From assembly GCA_022495005.1 (NCBI GenBank), contig JAGYXB010001002.1, forward strand, positions 930,001 to 994,000: a stretch of 64,000 nucleotides of DNA, given 5' to 3'. The position numbers were made by a program, and so were the translations under genes. Under the pieces are notes generated by a model, which did not search any database, had not been told where the DNA came from, and saw only the letters and a list, made by a program, of their open reading frames with translations. Origin of the DNA: Rhyacophila brunnea. Taxonomy: Eukaryota; Arthropoda; Insecta; Trichoptera; Rhyacophilidae. Shown piece after piece: positions 10,891 to 20,718 of the stretch. How positions within the stretch are numbered: position 1 is the stretch's first letter; every line of letters begins with the position of its first letter.

Positions 10891-11697
10891 GGATGATCCA
10901 TAAATCGTAACTCATCTCGAGTCCGGTCACTCGACACAGTCAACCTGCATTCCACTCGAGTCCAGTCTCGTGGTGCTATTAATCCCTCGATAACATCAAT
11001 CTCATCAGTACAACCGTACCCTCGATTATAACATTACTCGGTCATCTTTATCATTGTATTTATTTATTCTTGCATCGATAGGTACACTCCTCGAAACTTC
11101 TAGCATCTCGACTATATCTCCACACAACTCTTCATCCGTTCAGTAATTAGCTGTTTCGTAAAATCGTTTTAAAACGTTTTTTGATAATTTTGTAATTATA
11201 ATATGTTGAAAAGTTATTCGTATCAAAAATGTATTGAATAATTCATAGCAGTGCGGTGAGACAATAAATTTCATCAAATGAAACGTCCGATGGGAATTGG
11301 GAATATGCTGCGACCGGAATAACTGACATATTTACTGCACACCACTGGCATTGGTATTCAATAAATATGCCATTTTCTCTTAAACTGTTATATTTTTTGC
11401 TACTCTTACAATTACCATTTTTCATTGTAAAGAAAATTATATATTGTTTTAAAACATAAATCGCAATTTACATTATTCATTATAATTTCTTCATTTCATT
11501 GATTCAATTCTGAAGATGGTGATTAACTACATTTGCAGACTTTGCCAAAAATTTCCTTCCATATGGAGAGATCCAGAGCTGATCTGGTTAACTTGACAAG
11601 TTATTTTTAGTAGGTTTCATGATGGATGCCTACTGCGGTTTTCCATATTAAAAATATAGGTCTGCGTTATTATTTATAGATATATATTATATTATAT
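10891..11697. other. Spacer, first part moderately GC-rich
   Basis: Positions 10900-11150 are less AT-rich than average, with CTCGAGTCCGGTCACTCGAC as a near palindrome. They do not continue the LINE reading frame. No family was recognised. The rest is AT-rich. Confidence 0.4.
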
Positions 11698-11960
11698 TGA
11701 CACCCACGGTGGCCGCGCGGCTTAAGCGTTGGACTATAACGCCGTGGGTCCCAGGTTCGAATCCTGGGTCTGGCAAGTACACATATTGTTTTTCAATTTG
11801 TATCTGTCAGGGTATGGACCTAATAGATTGAGCAAGTGGCTGACATCCATTTCTCGTAAAAAACAAAATCTGTTAATACAAACCTCTACTCTACTCTGTG
11901 GAGGCCCATATGATCCTATTAGGATCGGACGTGGTCGAAAGAAAGAAAGAAAAAATATTA
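11698..11960 (+). repeat. tRNA-derived SINE, family A, best-preserved copy
   Basis: It starts with a tRNA-like head: ACCCACGGTGGCCGCGCGGC contains the A box TGGCCGCGCGG, and the B box GGTTCGAATCC lies at about 11755 within a CCCAGG/CCTGGG T-arm. The body is shared with 515, 5188 and 32283: GACCTAATAG, AGCAAGTGGCTGACATCCAT, TTCTCGTAAA, AATCTGTTAATACAAACCTC, GAGGCCCATATGATCC, TAGGATCGGACGTGGTC. The tail is a GAAA tetranucleotide run. AT-rich strings at both flanks (ATATTATATT) could be a target duplication but are low in information. Such elements are RNA polymerase III transcribed and mobilised by a partner LINE. Confidence 0.9.
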
Positions 11961-12321
11961 TATTAATTAAATGGTCGTATTATTTATATTCTGAAATAGC
12001 ATACACAGAAAAATGGTTTGCGGGGTCCATTTTGAAAATATATCAATAATATTTTTAGGTGGGGTAAGAAAATCAAGAAGATGTCACTTACTTTTCACCT
12101 ACTACCTATACTCTATATTTTATAAAAAAAAAATGCATTATTTTCGAAATAACGATATATACACGAGTACCTATATAGCTAATAAACAGTTGATGATTTC
12201 ACAAAAAAAATTTTTTTAAATAAGTATTAAATATTTATATCGTTTATACAAACTTAAGTTTTATAAGTTTCACAAGTTTTTTAATAGTTTCAACAAAAAT
12301 GAATGTTTTATTTTTCCCCTG
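11961..12321. other. AT-rich spacer
   Basis: No feature was recognised. Confidence 0.45.
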
Positions 12322-12510
12322 ACTGTTCTGTTTTGTCACTGTTCCGTTCTGTTACAGTTTTGTTTTGTCACCGTTCTGTTTTGTCATGTTCTGTTCTGTC
12401 ACTGTTCTATTTTGTCACCGTTCTGTTTTGCCATGTTCTGTTTTGTCACCATTCTGTTTTTTCATGTTTCTGTTTTGTCATGTTCTGTTTTGTTACGTTC
12501 TGTTTTGTCT
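12322..12510 (+). repeat. Minisatellite, unit about 15-16 bp (TGTTCTGTTTTGTCAC type)
   Basis: About a dozen imperfect units of TGTTCTGTTTTGTCAC, some shortened to TGTTCTGTTTTGTCA, follow each other. A 69-codon open frame runs across it and reads as a repeated Cys/Phe/Val peptide. It has no start context or family match and is best seen as a by-product of the repeat. The same unit occurs in the opposite orientation at 15221-15340. Confidence 0.9.
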
Positions 12511-12517
12511 AATCTAA

Positions 12518-12612
12518 ATGTTTTCAAATTATGTATATTCAATATGTTTACATTCTCGAATCTTGTGAATTATTCGTTGAATAAAAGAAATAGTTTATTA
12601 AATTATTAGGAT
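12518..12612 (+). repeat. Dispersed repeat family G copy
   Basis: Matches 38085-38200 in the same orientation: ATGTTTTCAAATTATGTAT, TTCAATAT, TTATTCGTTGAATAAAA-style and ATTTATTAAATT landmarks are shared, with gaps. It is directly followed by a family E copy on the opposite strand. Confidence 0.5.
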
Positions 12613-12868
12613 CGTTAGTGTCCGTTTCTGTCGTCTGCACTGTCTTGTTTTTTAGATATTATTTATGCGACATCAGAATATTAAAGCAAACATTGGATGT
12701 CCCAGACGGTTGCACCCATTTATGAGTGCTACGGGTCGTCCAGTAGCCACAGGCTTTGCGTGTCGTACATTGCCGAGTGAGGCCAACCCGTACATAGGGT
12801 CTTCGACAACCAAATCATTCGGGTCACAATCCACAGTTATGAGGTCCTGAAGAAGAATAAGAAGAAGT
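12613..12868 (-). repeat. Dispersed repeat family E, copy 1
   Basis: On the minus strand this reads CTTCTTCAGGACCTCAT-AC, GGAT-GTGACCCGAATGATTTGG, TGTCGAAGACCCTATG, GGACATCCAATGTTTGCTTTA, then AAACGGACACTAACGATC. Most of these landmarks recur in order at 37843-38035 and 54257-54480, and the first ones at 35628. An open frame of 95 codons crosses this copy, but the other copies are not open in that frame, so coding is unlikely. Length is about 250 bp. The family is not recognised; a SINE or a LINE 3' end are possibilities. Confidence 0.7.
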
Positions 12869-12930
12869 AATATTCCATTAACCTTAATAATTTGTATTAT
12901 GTAGTCTGGAGGGGAGGTCCGTACCCGTAA

Positions 12931-12946
12931 CCCCCCCCCACCCCCC
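12931..12946. repeat. C-rich homopolymer run
   Basis: Nine C, one A and six C in a row. This is a site where sequencing length errors are likely. Confidence 0.9.
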
Positions 12947-12959
12947 TCTTCTGTGCACA

Positions 12960-13585
12960 CTTGTTCTGGAACACCCTTTTATAAAAAATATTATAGTAAT
13001 AAAACAACAAATATTGTTTCCTTATTAGTAAGAAAATTGTATTAAATTACCAGTATATATTTTGCGTATATGTGTACCTATTGATTTCCAAGCACACAGA
13101 TTAAATAAGCACTTAACAAAATTATTAATGAAATTCTTGTGAACGTTATGTGAAAATAATGCACCACGACGCGCGCAATTCATTTCAACTAATAACTTCA
13201 CCCTGCACCGGACATTGATTGAGTGAATCAATTCTTCTTTGAGAGGAACGAGCCACATTTTTTTGTATTTTAAATTTCTCCTTGATTTCGAGTTCTCTAC
13301 CTGAATTTATACGTCCATATTTTTAATGGAACTACATATTTTATTTTACGCCAATTATTGTGGATGCCAATTCATGTTGGAACAATTTCAATTTATTATT
13401 TGATACCCACTTAATTCTAAACAAAACATTTTTATTTCGAATACTTTTTTTTAATAAAACGTTATTTTTATTAAAAATAACAGAAATAAATGTCAAGAAA
13501 CCAACTAGCAATTTATTCATTTCCGTGGTACAGTGGCGGTTTTAGTTTATTTTACGTAGCGACATGAGACGCTAATAATAATATG
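12960..13585. other. AT-rich spacer
   Basis: No feature was recognised. The short open frames here have no motifs. Confidence 0.4.
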
Positions 13586-13843
13586 TCGTCATTGTTCTGG
13601 CAGAATACACTAATTTTAAAAAAATGACATAATATTGAGTTAGTTATACCAAAATATTCCTTATTTCAAACTTTACCGTCTGGAAACCTTCTTAATAAAT
13701 AAACAGTCTTTATTTTAAAGTCATCCTTTTTACGATTACTTAATAAACTCACATGAACCATTTCAAACATTTTAACAACTCCAAAGTCAAATTACTCAAA
13801 ACTAGTATTCTCCAGTTAGTGTGTTCTGCCAGAACAGAGACGA
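13586..13843. mobile_element. Short TIR element (MITE), about 258 bp
   Basis: The left arm 13586-13613 (TCGTCATTGTTCTGGCAGAA, then TACACTAA) and the right arm 13816-13843, read on the other strand (TCGTCTCTGTTCTGGCAGAA, then CACACTAA), match over 28 bp with three differences. The interior is AT-rich and non-coding. No clear target duplication was found, so the superfamily is open. Confidence 0.7.
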
Positions 13844-13974
13844 TGTATAAAGGCGATAAGACGTCATTGAGTGTTAAAATATAATATATTATAATTTTAT
13901 TATATTATCAATTTTTTTTCAACTTTTTCAGTTATCCGTACTACTGTCTTTTGTATACTCTTCTTCTTTCTTCT

Positions 13975-14420
13975 TGCAGCATGCCCGCCTCAGCCCTCAG
14001 TTGGACCATATTATGGTCACCACACGGAGCATCAAAGAATCCGTGTCGCTCACCAGTCTTTTTGCAGTTACCCAAGTCGCTTATTTAGCAGTTATTTAGC
14101 GGCCTTCCAATCCGTTGGATTTGAAGGACAGGGAAACTAGGTTACAATTCTTTTGCCTCGCTAGGTCCTACGTCGCCTCTTTCCTTTATGTGTGATGAGC
14201 TGATGAGAAGGCGCTTGGTCCACTCTCTTATCTCCTCGTTAATCCTAAGTCATACCCTATCGTACATCCAGTATCCCCCGCAAACACATGTTCTCCAAGC
14301 TTAGTATACGGTTGCTCTAGGTCTTTATAAGTGCCATTACTTGCTACCGTATAGCAGCACCGTGGTCACACTTACTAACTTAGACACACTTACTTCAAAG
14401 TACGTTCAAACTCTGGTAGA
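13975..14420 (-). pseudogene. Heavily decayed LINE reverse transcriptase fragment (tentative)
   Basis: This stretch is less AT-rich than its surroundings. On the minus strand it contains VTTVLLYGS, and further on RV-LRINEEIREWTKRLL. These recall the RTE-type C-terminal TVLYGSE-W and DRVRNEEIRE motifs. Several stops and frame changes interrupt it. The call rests on a few short resemblances and could be wrong. Confidence 0.3.
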
Positions 14421-15220
14421 GCACACTCAACGTGGCGACCTCAGTTTCGATGTAACTGCCATTGAGATATTTATTGTCATAAAAAATACTGATGCTTCAC
14501 ATCAAACGTAGGGTCCAGTGATACGCCCGATTAATGCTAGGTATAGTGCAAAGCGTATGTGGCTTGGTGAGGCCGTTAACTTCATCACACTATAACAGTA
14601 TAACTCATAAATAAAATTACTATACTAACCACCGCTAAATTACATCGTATGGACATGTCTTTATTTTGCTACAAAAATAAAACGATTCCTTGTTGTATCG
14701 TATAAAATAGAGTGATTCAGACAAATTAGTCAATCAAGTTTTTCAATGAAATCGAATCAGTTTATTTTATTCATTGACGGATTGCATTTCCTGGTTTGGC
14801 GACAATGTAAAAATATAACTCTTTTTAACTTGTTATCGTTGCTTACTTTTATTATTATTTATTTATTTGTTCATTGGACTTGGAGATAAGCACAGACACT
14901 TGCCATCAGGGTGTATCAAATATTAATTCGATTATAATATAATACACATATATTGTTATATACGTACGAATTATAACAAACATTATCTGGTATAGGTACA
15001 ATGACAATCAAAATCAGCTAAAGTCATTATTAATTATGTAAGTACTTTCTTCTTTAGTATCGTCGTCAGACTAGTTGAGGTTATCTGTGATACAGTGACA
15101 AAAAAAGACTTTTGAAAGTGGGTAGGCTATAGTAATCATAGTGCATAAGTAGGAACTTGTCAGTCATAGTCATGGGAGATAATAATAATAATATTATGAT
15201 ATAACTACACTTTAATATGT
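14421..15220. other. AT-rich spacer
   Basis: No feature was recognised. Confidence 0.45.
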
Positions 15221-15340
15221 ACAGAACATGACAAAACAGAACAGTAACAAAACAGAACATCACAAAACAGAACATGACATAACAGAAAATGACAAAACAG
15301 AATATGACAAAACAGAACAGTGACAAAACAGAACAGTGAA
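15221..15340 (-). repeat. Minisatellite, same unit as 12322-12510, opposite orientation
   Basis: About eight units of AACAGAACATGACAAAACAG / ACAGAACAGTGACAAA, which is the reverse complement of the 12.3-kb array. The flanking sequences of the two arrays do not match each other on inspection, so they are either independent insertions carrying the same array or heavily rearranged. Confidence 0.88.
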
Positions 15341-16077
15341 AACACACAATACCAGACGCAGTATAGAAAAATATAAGAAGTCTACATCCAACAGTAAACT
15401 GTTACAGATAGAAGAATAAAAAGTTACCTAGCCAAGCGATGTATATGCTACTGATCGAATGAACTGGCTCGTGTATTATTAAACAATTGAAAAACTACAT
15501 ACCTACATATTTGAGAAGTGTCTTCCCCACTGAACTATAATATAAAGTTATGACTTATCAATGGTAATAATTTAGTAACTCTGTGTTATCAGTAAAGTTC
15601 TCACTACACACTTTTTTTAAGTGTGAAAAGTTTTCATTAAGAAGAGCTTTCATTTGTAAAAATATAAATAAATAAAATGTTGAAGCCACAACCTTTCGGC
15701 GGCAGGGCATCAATGACTCGATTCGAGAGATGTTATCAAAACAGGAAATGCATCACAATTTACAAACTGTCCCTTCGATGTGCGCATGCGCTAAAATCTG
15801 AAAAAAAAGATGCGTCGTATAAAAAGACAATTGCATTTTAATGTCGCGAAACGGACGGTAGTTTTTTTTATCAATAAGTCGTGCTTATCAAAAAGGGCAT
15901 CGGAAAATAATTCAGGTGAACGGATAATGGGTGGTCAAACTTCATTTTCATATTTTTAGTAATAAGTATAGACACCATGGCGAAAACCGTTACCTATATT
16001 AACAAAATATTTTTTAATAATAGTATTTACTATAATTTTAAAATGCTTGATTTAAAATGATTTAAAAATGCTAGTTC
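15341..16077. other. AT-rich spacer
   Basis: Nothing recognised. At 15606-15624 a small hairpin (CACACTT-AAGTGTG type) is visible. Confidence 0.4.
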
Positions 16078-16173
16078 AAAGGAATTGGAGAGTGTCGGCG
16101 CTGGATCGTCCAGGATGGAGGAAGTTTTTGAAGAAGGCCAAGACCCACCCACCAAGGGTTGTAGTGCCATAAA
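16078..16173 (+). pseudogene. LINE reverse transcriptase last ~30 codons (AKTHP tail)
   Basis: One plus-strand frame reads NWRVSALDRPGWRKFLKKAK, then THPPRVVVP and a stop, followed by ATGATAATATAAT. The pattern DR-GWR-FLKKAKTHP plus a GATAAT-rich 3' end is the usual terminus of insect RTE-like LINE insertions truncated at the 5' side. Nothing upstream belongs to it. Confidence 0.65.
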
Positions 16174-16301
16174 TGATAATATAATATAATCAACTACGAC
16201 AACTTATTTTGTATGAAAATTAATGACACCATCTAGTCATAGTGGATAAATACCAAATCCGACGGTACATGCAGGTCCATAGCAAATGGACCTCTTGCGC
16301 A

Positions 16302-16488
16302 TCTATTCTATACACAAGACTGCTATCGACGGCTGTCGAGGGTAACTTATCATATTTACGCATTGAGATATTATAATTGTTACAATAAGTTAGCCGTCTA
16401 AACTGTCAAAACTTATTGTACCAACTAACTGCCTCAATACATAAGTATGATAAACTACCCTCGATAGCCGCTTTGTGTATAGAATAGA
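16302..16488. mobile_element. MITE with long inverted repeats, copy 1
   Basis: The left arm (about 16302-16368) and the reverse complement of the right arm (16432-16488) share TCTATTCTATACACAA, CTATCGAGGGTA-like, TTTATCATA and CATTGAG blocks over nearly 60 bp. Most of the 187-bp element can therefore fold back on itself. The left arm contains a small extra duplication (CTATCGACGGCTGTCGAGGG). Another copy of one half is at 33845-33945. Just outside, AGGTCCAT-AGCAA-ATGGACCT (16275-16295) forms a separate 8-bp hairpin. Confidence 0.75.
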
Positions 16489-17000
16489 CCCACTGAAGCA
16501 TATTATACGGATTAGATATTAAATGAATTTAGAATTAAAACATTTCGTTAAAAAAACACTTAATAATATTATTATGATAATTTAGAAAAACTCCCATGGA
16601 CACAACTAATTATTTAACTATATATATATATATATTTTATAAAAATAATAACTAAATATCTATTAAAAACCAAACGAAACGCTCGTTCAATGAGGACTGA
16701 ATTTATATTAGGTTATAAATCTTGTTACGTTTTTTTTAAATATTCTATTTGCAGCCCTAAATGTGCTTGACGGTTTTTTGCGATTATCAATAGCACCGAA
16801 TTTGAAGCTAACTACCTCAAAAAAACTGTCGTAACGGTCATTTTTCAGTAAATCGTGTTAGATTGCATATTTCACCACTGCATGTCATTAGAAGCATGAC
16901 ACTCACATTTAAAACACTTTTTAATTTAAATGTTCAATAAATTGAATTCAATAATAATTATTGTGTCGTCTCATATTTCCGTCACTATGTGTCTCTAACA
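16489..17000. other. AT-rich spacer with a TA microsatellite
   Basis: No gene. A (TA)8-type run is at 16619-16635. Confidence 0.5.
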
Positions 17001-17583
17001 CAGTGATTTCCAAACTGGGAGGCGCGAAAACTTTAACACAAATTAGTGTAGACAGGTTTGCAGTTTGCAAATGCATAGTTCATAAAACGGCCGCTAGTTA
17101 TAAACTACATAAAAAACAGTCCTATAAAAGTTAGGTTGTTTGCAAACCTGTCTGAAGATATGTAGACTAATTTTATTATAAGTAAGTACCTACCTCATTT
17201 CTATACTATTGTGAAGTGCGCTAGCTATCTCGTGAAAACATGATATAAAATGGTCAAATTGTTTAGGAACGACAACTTTATTGCTAACTTGTCTATTTGG
17301 ATAAAATTGAGTGAATAAATCAATGCAGGCCCATTTAGTAGAATAAGAACACTTTGTGCTAATAAATAAAGCACATCAATCGCATGATAAACAAATAAAT
17401 TTAAAAATGAATATAGTGAAACCTTGCTTATTTTCTTAATTAAGTTTTTTTTTGTATTAGTACATTATTTGTAGACGTAAAAATGTGTCTGTATTAATTA
17501 ATGGAATAAATGGAGAGGGGGAGGCGCCAAGATTAGATTTTTTTGAAAGGGAGGCGTAATAACATAAAGTTTGAAAAGCACTG
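17001..17583. mobile_element. hAT non-autonomous element with 8-bp target duplication
   Basis: The left end is CAGTGATTTCCAAACTGGGA. The right end, read inward on the other strand, is CAGTGCTTTTCAAACTTTAT. Flanks CTCTAACA (16993-17000) and CTTTAACA (17584-17591) form an 8-bp duplication with one mismatch. GGGAGGCG-type strings follow both ends and resemble ends of ZBED-type hAT elements. The interior has no transposase. A small inverted-repeat element appears nested near the left end. Confidence 0.85.
17050..17153. repeat. Inverted repeat nested in the hAT element
   Basis: AGACAGGTTTGCA at 17050-17062 faces its exact reverse complement at 17141-17153. The 104-bp unit between them is AT-rich. 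It may be a small MITE inserted into the hAT element. No target duplication is clear. Confidence 0.55.
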
Positions 17584-17591
17584 CTTTAACA

Positions 17592-18864
17592 CATTCGGTA
17601 CACAGGGTACACTCCGCCTTAACCGGTCGAATACAAGTCATATTTAATTATTATAAGTACCAAACATAAAGACTCGATAATGGTAGAAAAATATTCAACG
17701 CGTTTATATTTTTATGTTACAAAAAATAGTGCTTACATTATATTAACAATATTAACAACAATTATTCTGATTTACCATGGCGTCACTTTGTCGAAGTAGA
17801 CTTTAAATTTGAAGATTTATTATCTACACCTATTCAAGAAAATTGAGCAATGGCATTTTACTACCAAATAATACTATTATGCAACCTTTGAATGAATGCC
17901 TGTTTTGGGTACGTGGCGTCCGATTCGCTGACATATTTGGAGGAACCCTTACAATAACTGAGCCTATGTATGACACCGACATTGAGGGTTACAAATTATT
18001 AATGTTTTTTGATTGATTTTGACGTAAAAAGTCTTATATTTCGGTACATAATCTATTGAGACTTTGAGAGAATACTTTTCAGTGATTTTCAGTAGCGGAA
18101 CTTAAAATTTCCGTAAAAAATCTTATTTAAAACTACATACACAAAAATATATTCATAAAACTGGCGTTAACGTGGTAGATGGTTTTGAGATAAAGTTGTA
18201 CATATTATGTAATTGATCCTAAAATGTTTTAGTTATTTATGTTGACAGCTGTTTAGAGATAGAAGGCTATCCTCAGAACATTCTTAATAAAATAAATTGA
18301 CATATTAATTGACCGCATAAAAGCTTAAAATCGAAAATAATATATATTATGGTTTCGCGAAGGGTAAAATAAACCCCTACTAGCATACTTGCAACATGCT
18401 TGCAACGCAGTAACTCCGACTGATATCAACTATCATAAAAAATTATGTTGATTCTAGGAGGTAGAGGTCCTTGCTACAATTTTACTTTTATGGTTATATG
18501 TAATATGTTATGTTTTATTTTTTGGGTAACAGGTACACAATAATTCTGGAAATTTAAATATAAGTACTCGAAAGTCATAGTTATCTAGTTTATGTATTTT
18601 GATAAGAAAGAATAATCTGTCATTGTAAAAAGTCATGGATCTCCTTCTCGAAAAAAAGTATGATAAAATCGGTAAAAGACACCCGTAACTGCTTAGCCCA
18701 CAGCGGACCACAGCTAATCTTTAATAATAGCCTTTTAAGATATCATATTATTAAAACACTGAGGACCACCGCAAGTACGTAATCTAATTACAACAGAGTG
18801 AGCGATGATACTTCAATATTTTATAAAATTCTTGAAAACTCAACTACACACACTGCTTGTCCAG
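17592..18864. other. AT-rich spacer
   Basis: No feature was recognised over about 1.3 kb. Open frames are short and motif-free. Confidence 0.45.
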
Positions 18865-19118
18865 AAAATTGTACGTATCATAGTTCACCGTGAGATGCTG
18901 TATCGCAAACCAACGGCCGTAAAGCATTGAGATAATATTAATGTCTAAATAAAACACTTAAAAATACGTACATACACTTAAATAAAAACCAGCCGGATAT
19001 AGGTGAAAACCAGAAGAAAATTGGTGGGTAAGTAAATTAGATATACAATCGTACATATTTACATAGAATTCCGAATGATTCAAAAGTAGGTTATCAACAG
19101 GGAAATCAGAAATAATTT

Positions 19119-19137
19119 TATATATATATATATATAT
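19119..19137. repeat. TA microsatellite
   Basis: A run of about nine TA units inside the 18865-19473 element. Comparable short runs are at 20036-20055 and 39886-39903. Confidence 0.9.
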
Positions 19138-19265
19138 TTTATTATATTAATAAATTTATGTGGTTATCAAGTAAGTGCTCGCAAATAGTAAGTCGTACCT
19201 GTCGATATCAAATTAATAATATTCTTATTGAATCTAATGCAACAAGTTGCTGGCAACCTCGTTAG

Positions 19266-19298
19266 ATTTTACGATAATTATGATAATTATCGTAAAAT
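19266..19298. repeat. Near-perfect 33-bp palindrome (16-bp arms, 1-base centre)
   Basis: The arm ATTTTACGATAATTAT is followed by a single G and then its exact reverse complement. A partial repeat of the right arm (ATTATTATCGTAAAATTT) follows at 19317-19335. Confidence 0.95.
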
Positions 19299-19473
19299 TT
19301 CTTAAGCAATTATGATGATTATTATCGTAAAATTTAATAAGGTTGCCAGCAACTTGCTGCCAGTGTGGACACGGCATTATAAACTTGAAACATTATTGTC
19401 TGCATTGCTCCGTGAACAATACGTTATTGTTTGATCTCACGGTGAACTGGCGAAATATAATTCGTACAATTTA

Positions 19474-20619
19474 GATGTAAGTATGCAATACATATGTGGC
19501 TGTATACATGAAAATGTTTTGAACAAATTCCAAACGCTGAAAAATGAACGAAATTCATTTTTTTATATACTTATATCTGTATAGTTTACCTTTCCACATT
19601 TCATGGCGTCGTCCTGGTGACATCTCTAGGTATGCTGCCGCCAAATTAACCAAAATTGTGGTTACTTCGAATGGAACCTTTCGTTTTTAAAACTTATTTA
19701 TAGGTATAGGTAGTAACTACTAACTTCTACTAAATTAAGCCCTCTTCGAAGATTAAGCCGGAACCGGCATAACATGGTTTTATAACTGGAATTGGCTTAA
19801 ATTTTATAATGATGGTTTAAGGATTAGATTTTTTTCAAAAATTCCGCAATTGTATGAAGTTTTAGAAGACGGGACTCTAAGTACCTGAACTAACTATCGA
19901 ACTCTCGCTTTGAGATTTGTTATCTTTATATTTTCAACTATTTCCAGTGCTCTAAATGAGCCGGAGCGCCGTTCCGGTTCATGAAATCCCCAAAATTATC
20001 ACTCTGTCTCGTGACAAAAATCGAACCACTTATTTTTATAATATATATATATATACTTATAATTAGTTAGTAGCTATAAAAATATTTTCGGAAAATTATC
20101 GAACGCTGGAACTTCCGCCTTGACTCAAGGCGAAAGTTCATAAGTCATGGTGGGAGATTTTCACATATGTAGCATCAATTAAGTTCACTTGTTCCATTGG
20201 CAATAAATTCAGAAATGACAAGTGGTTTTGCGAGCAATTTGGTAATAGCAAAGGCTGTCATTAATACTTTTTTTAAATCACACACGGTCTTTTCTTTTTT
20301 TTTTTTGCCCCTTGAAATATAAATCCAGCCGTATTGTATCTACATTATTCGTAACAGAATTACTACTAGATAATTATTAGCTCTAAACACAGTTTAAAGA
20401 AAAATATTTTATCATTCACCTTTTTCTAACTGAGTATTTTTCATTAATTAAACGGAGAATAGAATAGCTCTTCCAAAAGTTAATGAGATTTTTTTCTTGC
20501 TTTAAATGCTTTCCACTTAACAAAGGTATAAAGTTATTAAAACCTTGGGGCAATTCTATTAATCACAAGGTGTATAAAATTCTTCATTAATTTTAATACC
20601 TATATTAAAATTCAAAAGA
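19474..20619. other. AT-rich spacer
   Basis: No gene or repeat was recognised. CTTGACTCAAGGCG at about 20119 is a short palindromic string only. The interval ends at the poly(A) side of the LINE. Confidence 0.45.
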
Positions 20620-20624
20620 TACTA

Positions 20625-20646
20625 TTTTTTTTTTTTTTTTTTTTTT
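20625..20646 (-). other. Poly(A) tail of the LINE
   Basis: About 22 consecutive T on the plus strand mark the 3' end of the minus-strand retrotransposon and show insertion by target-primed reverse transcription. Confidence 0.85.
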
Positions 20647-20718
20647 GTGATTTTACCGAGGCTTTGACTGCGACTCGCTGTCATATCGCCTCTTCTCTTC
20701 TAGAAGGGGATCCGTCGA

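Larger units (their letters stand above)
18865..19473. mobile_element. TIR element of about 0.6 kb with internal palindromes
   Basis: The left arm at 18866-18896 (AAATTGTACGTATCATAGTT then CACCGTGAGAT) pairs, with gaps, with the reverse complement of the right arm at 19434-19472 (AAATTGTACGAATTATATTT, then GTTCACCGTGAGAT). Inside, AAGTTGCTGGCAACCT near 19244 faces its complement near 19340-19357, enclosing AT-rich palindromes. It looks like a MITE with another inverted-repeat unit nested in it. No transposase. Target duplication not determined. Confidence 0.6.

Noticed and set aside
12303..12512. Cys/Phe/Val-rich open frame
   Set aside because: It is a translation of the TGTTCTGTTTTGTCAC minisatellite; there is no start context or domain, and the reverse-oriented array gives the same peptide.
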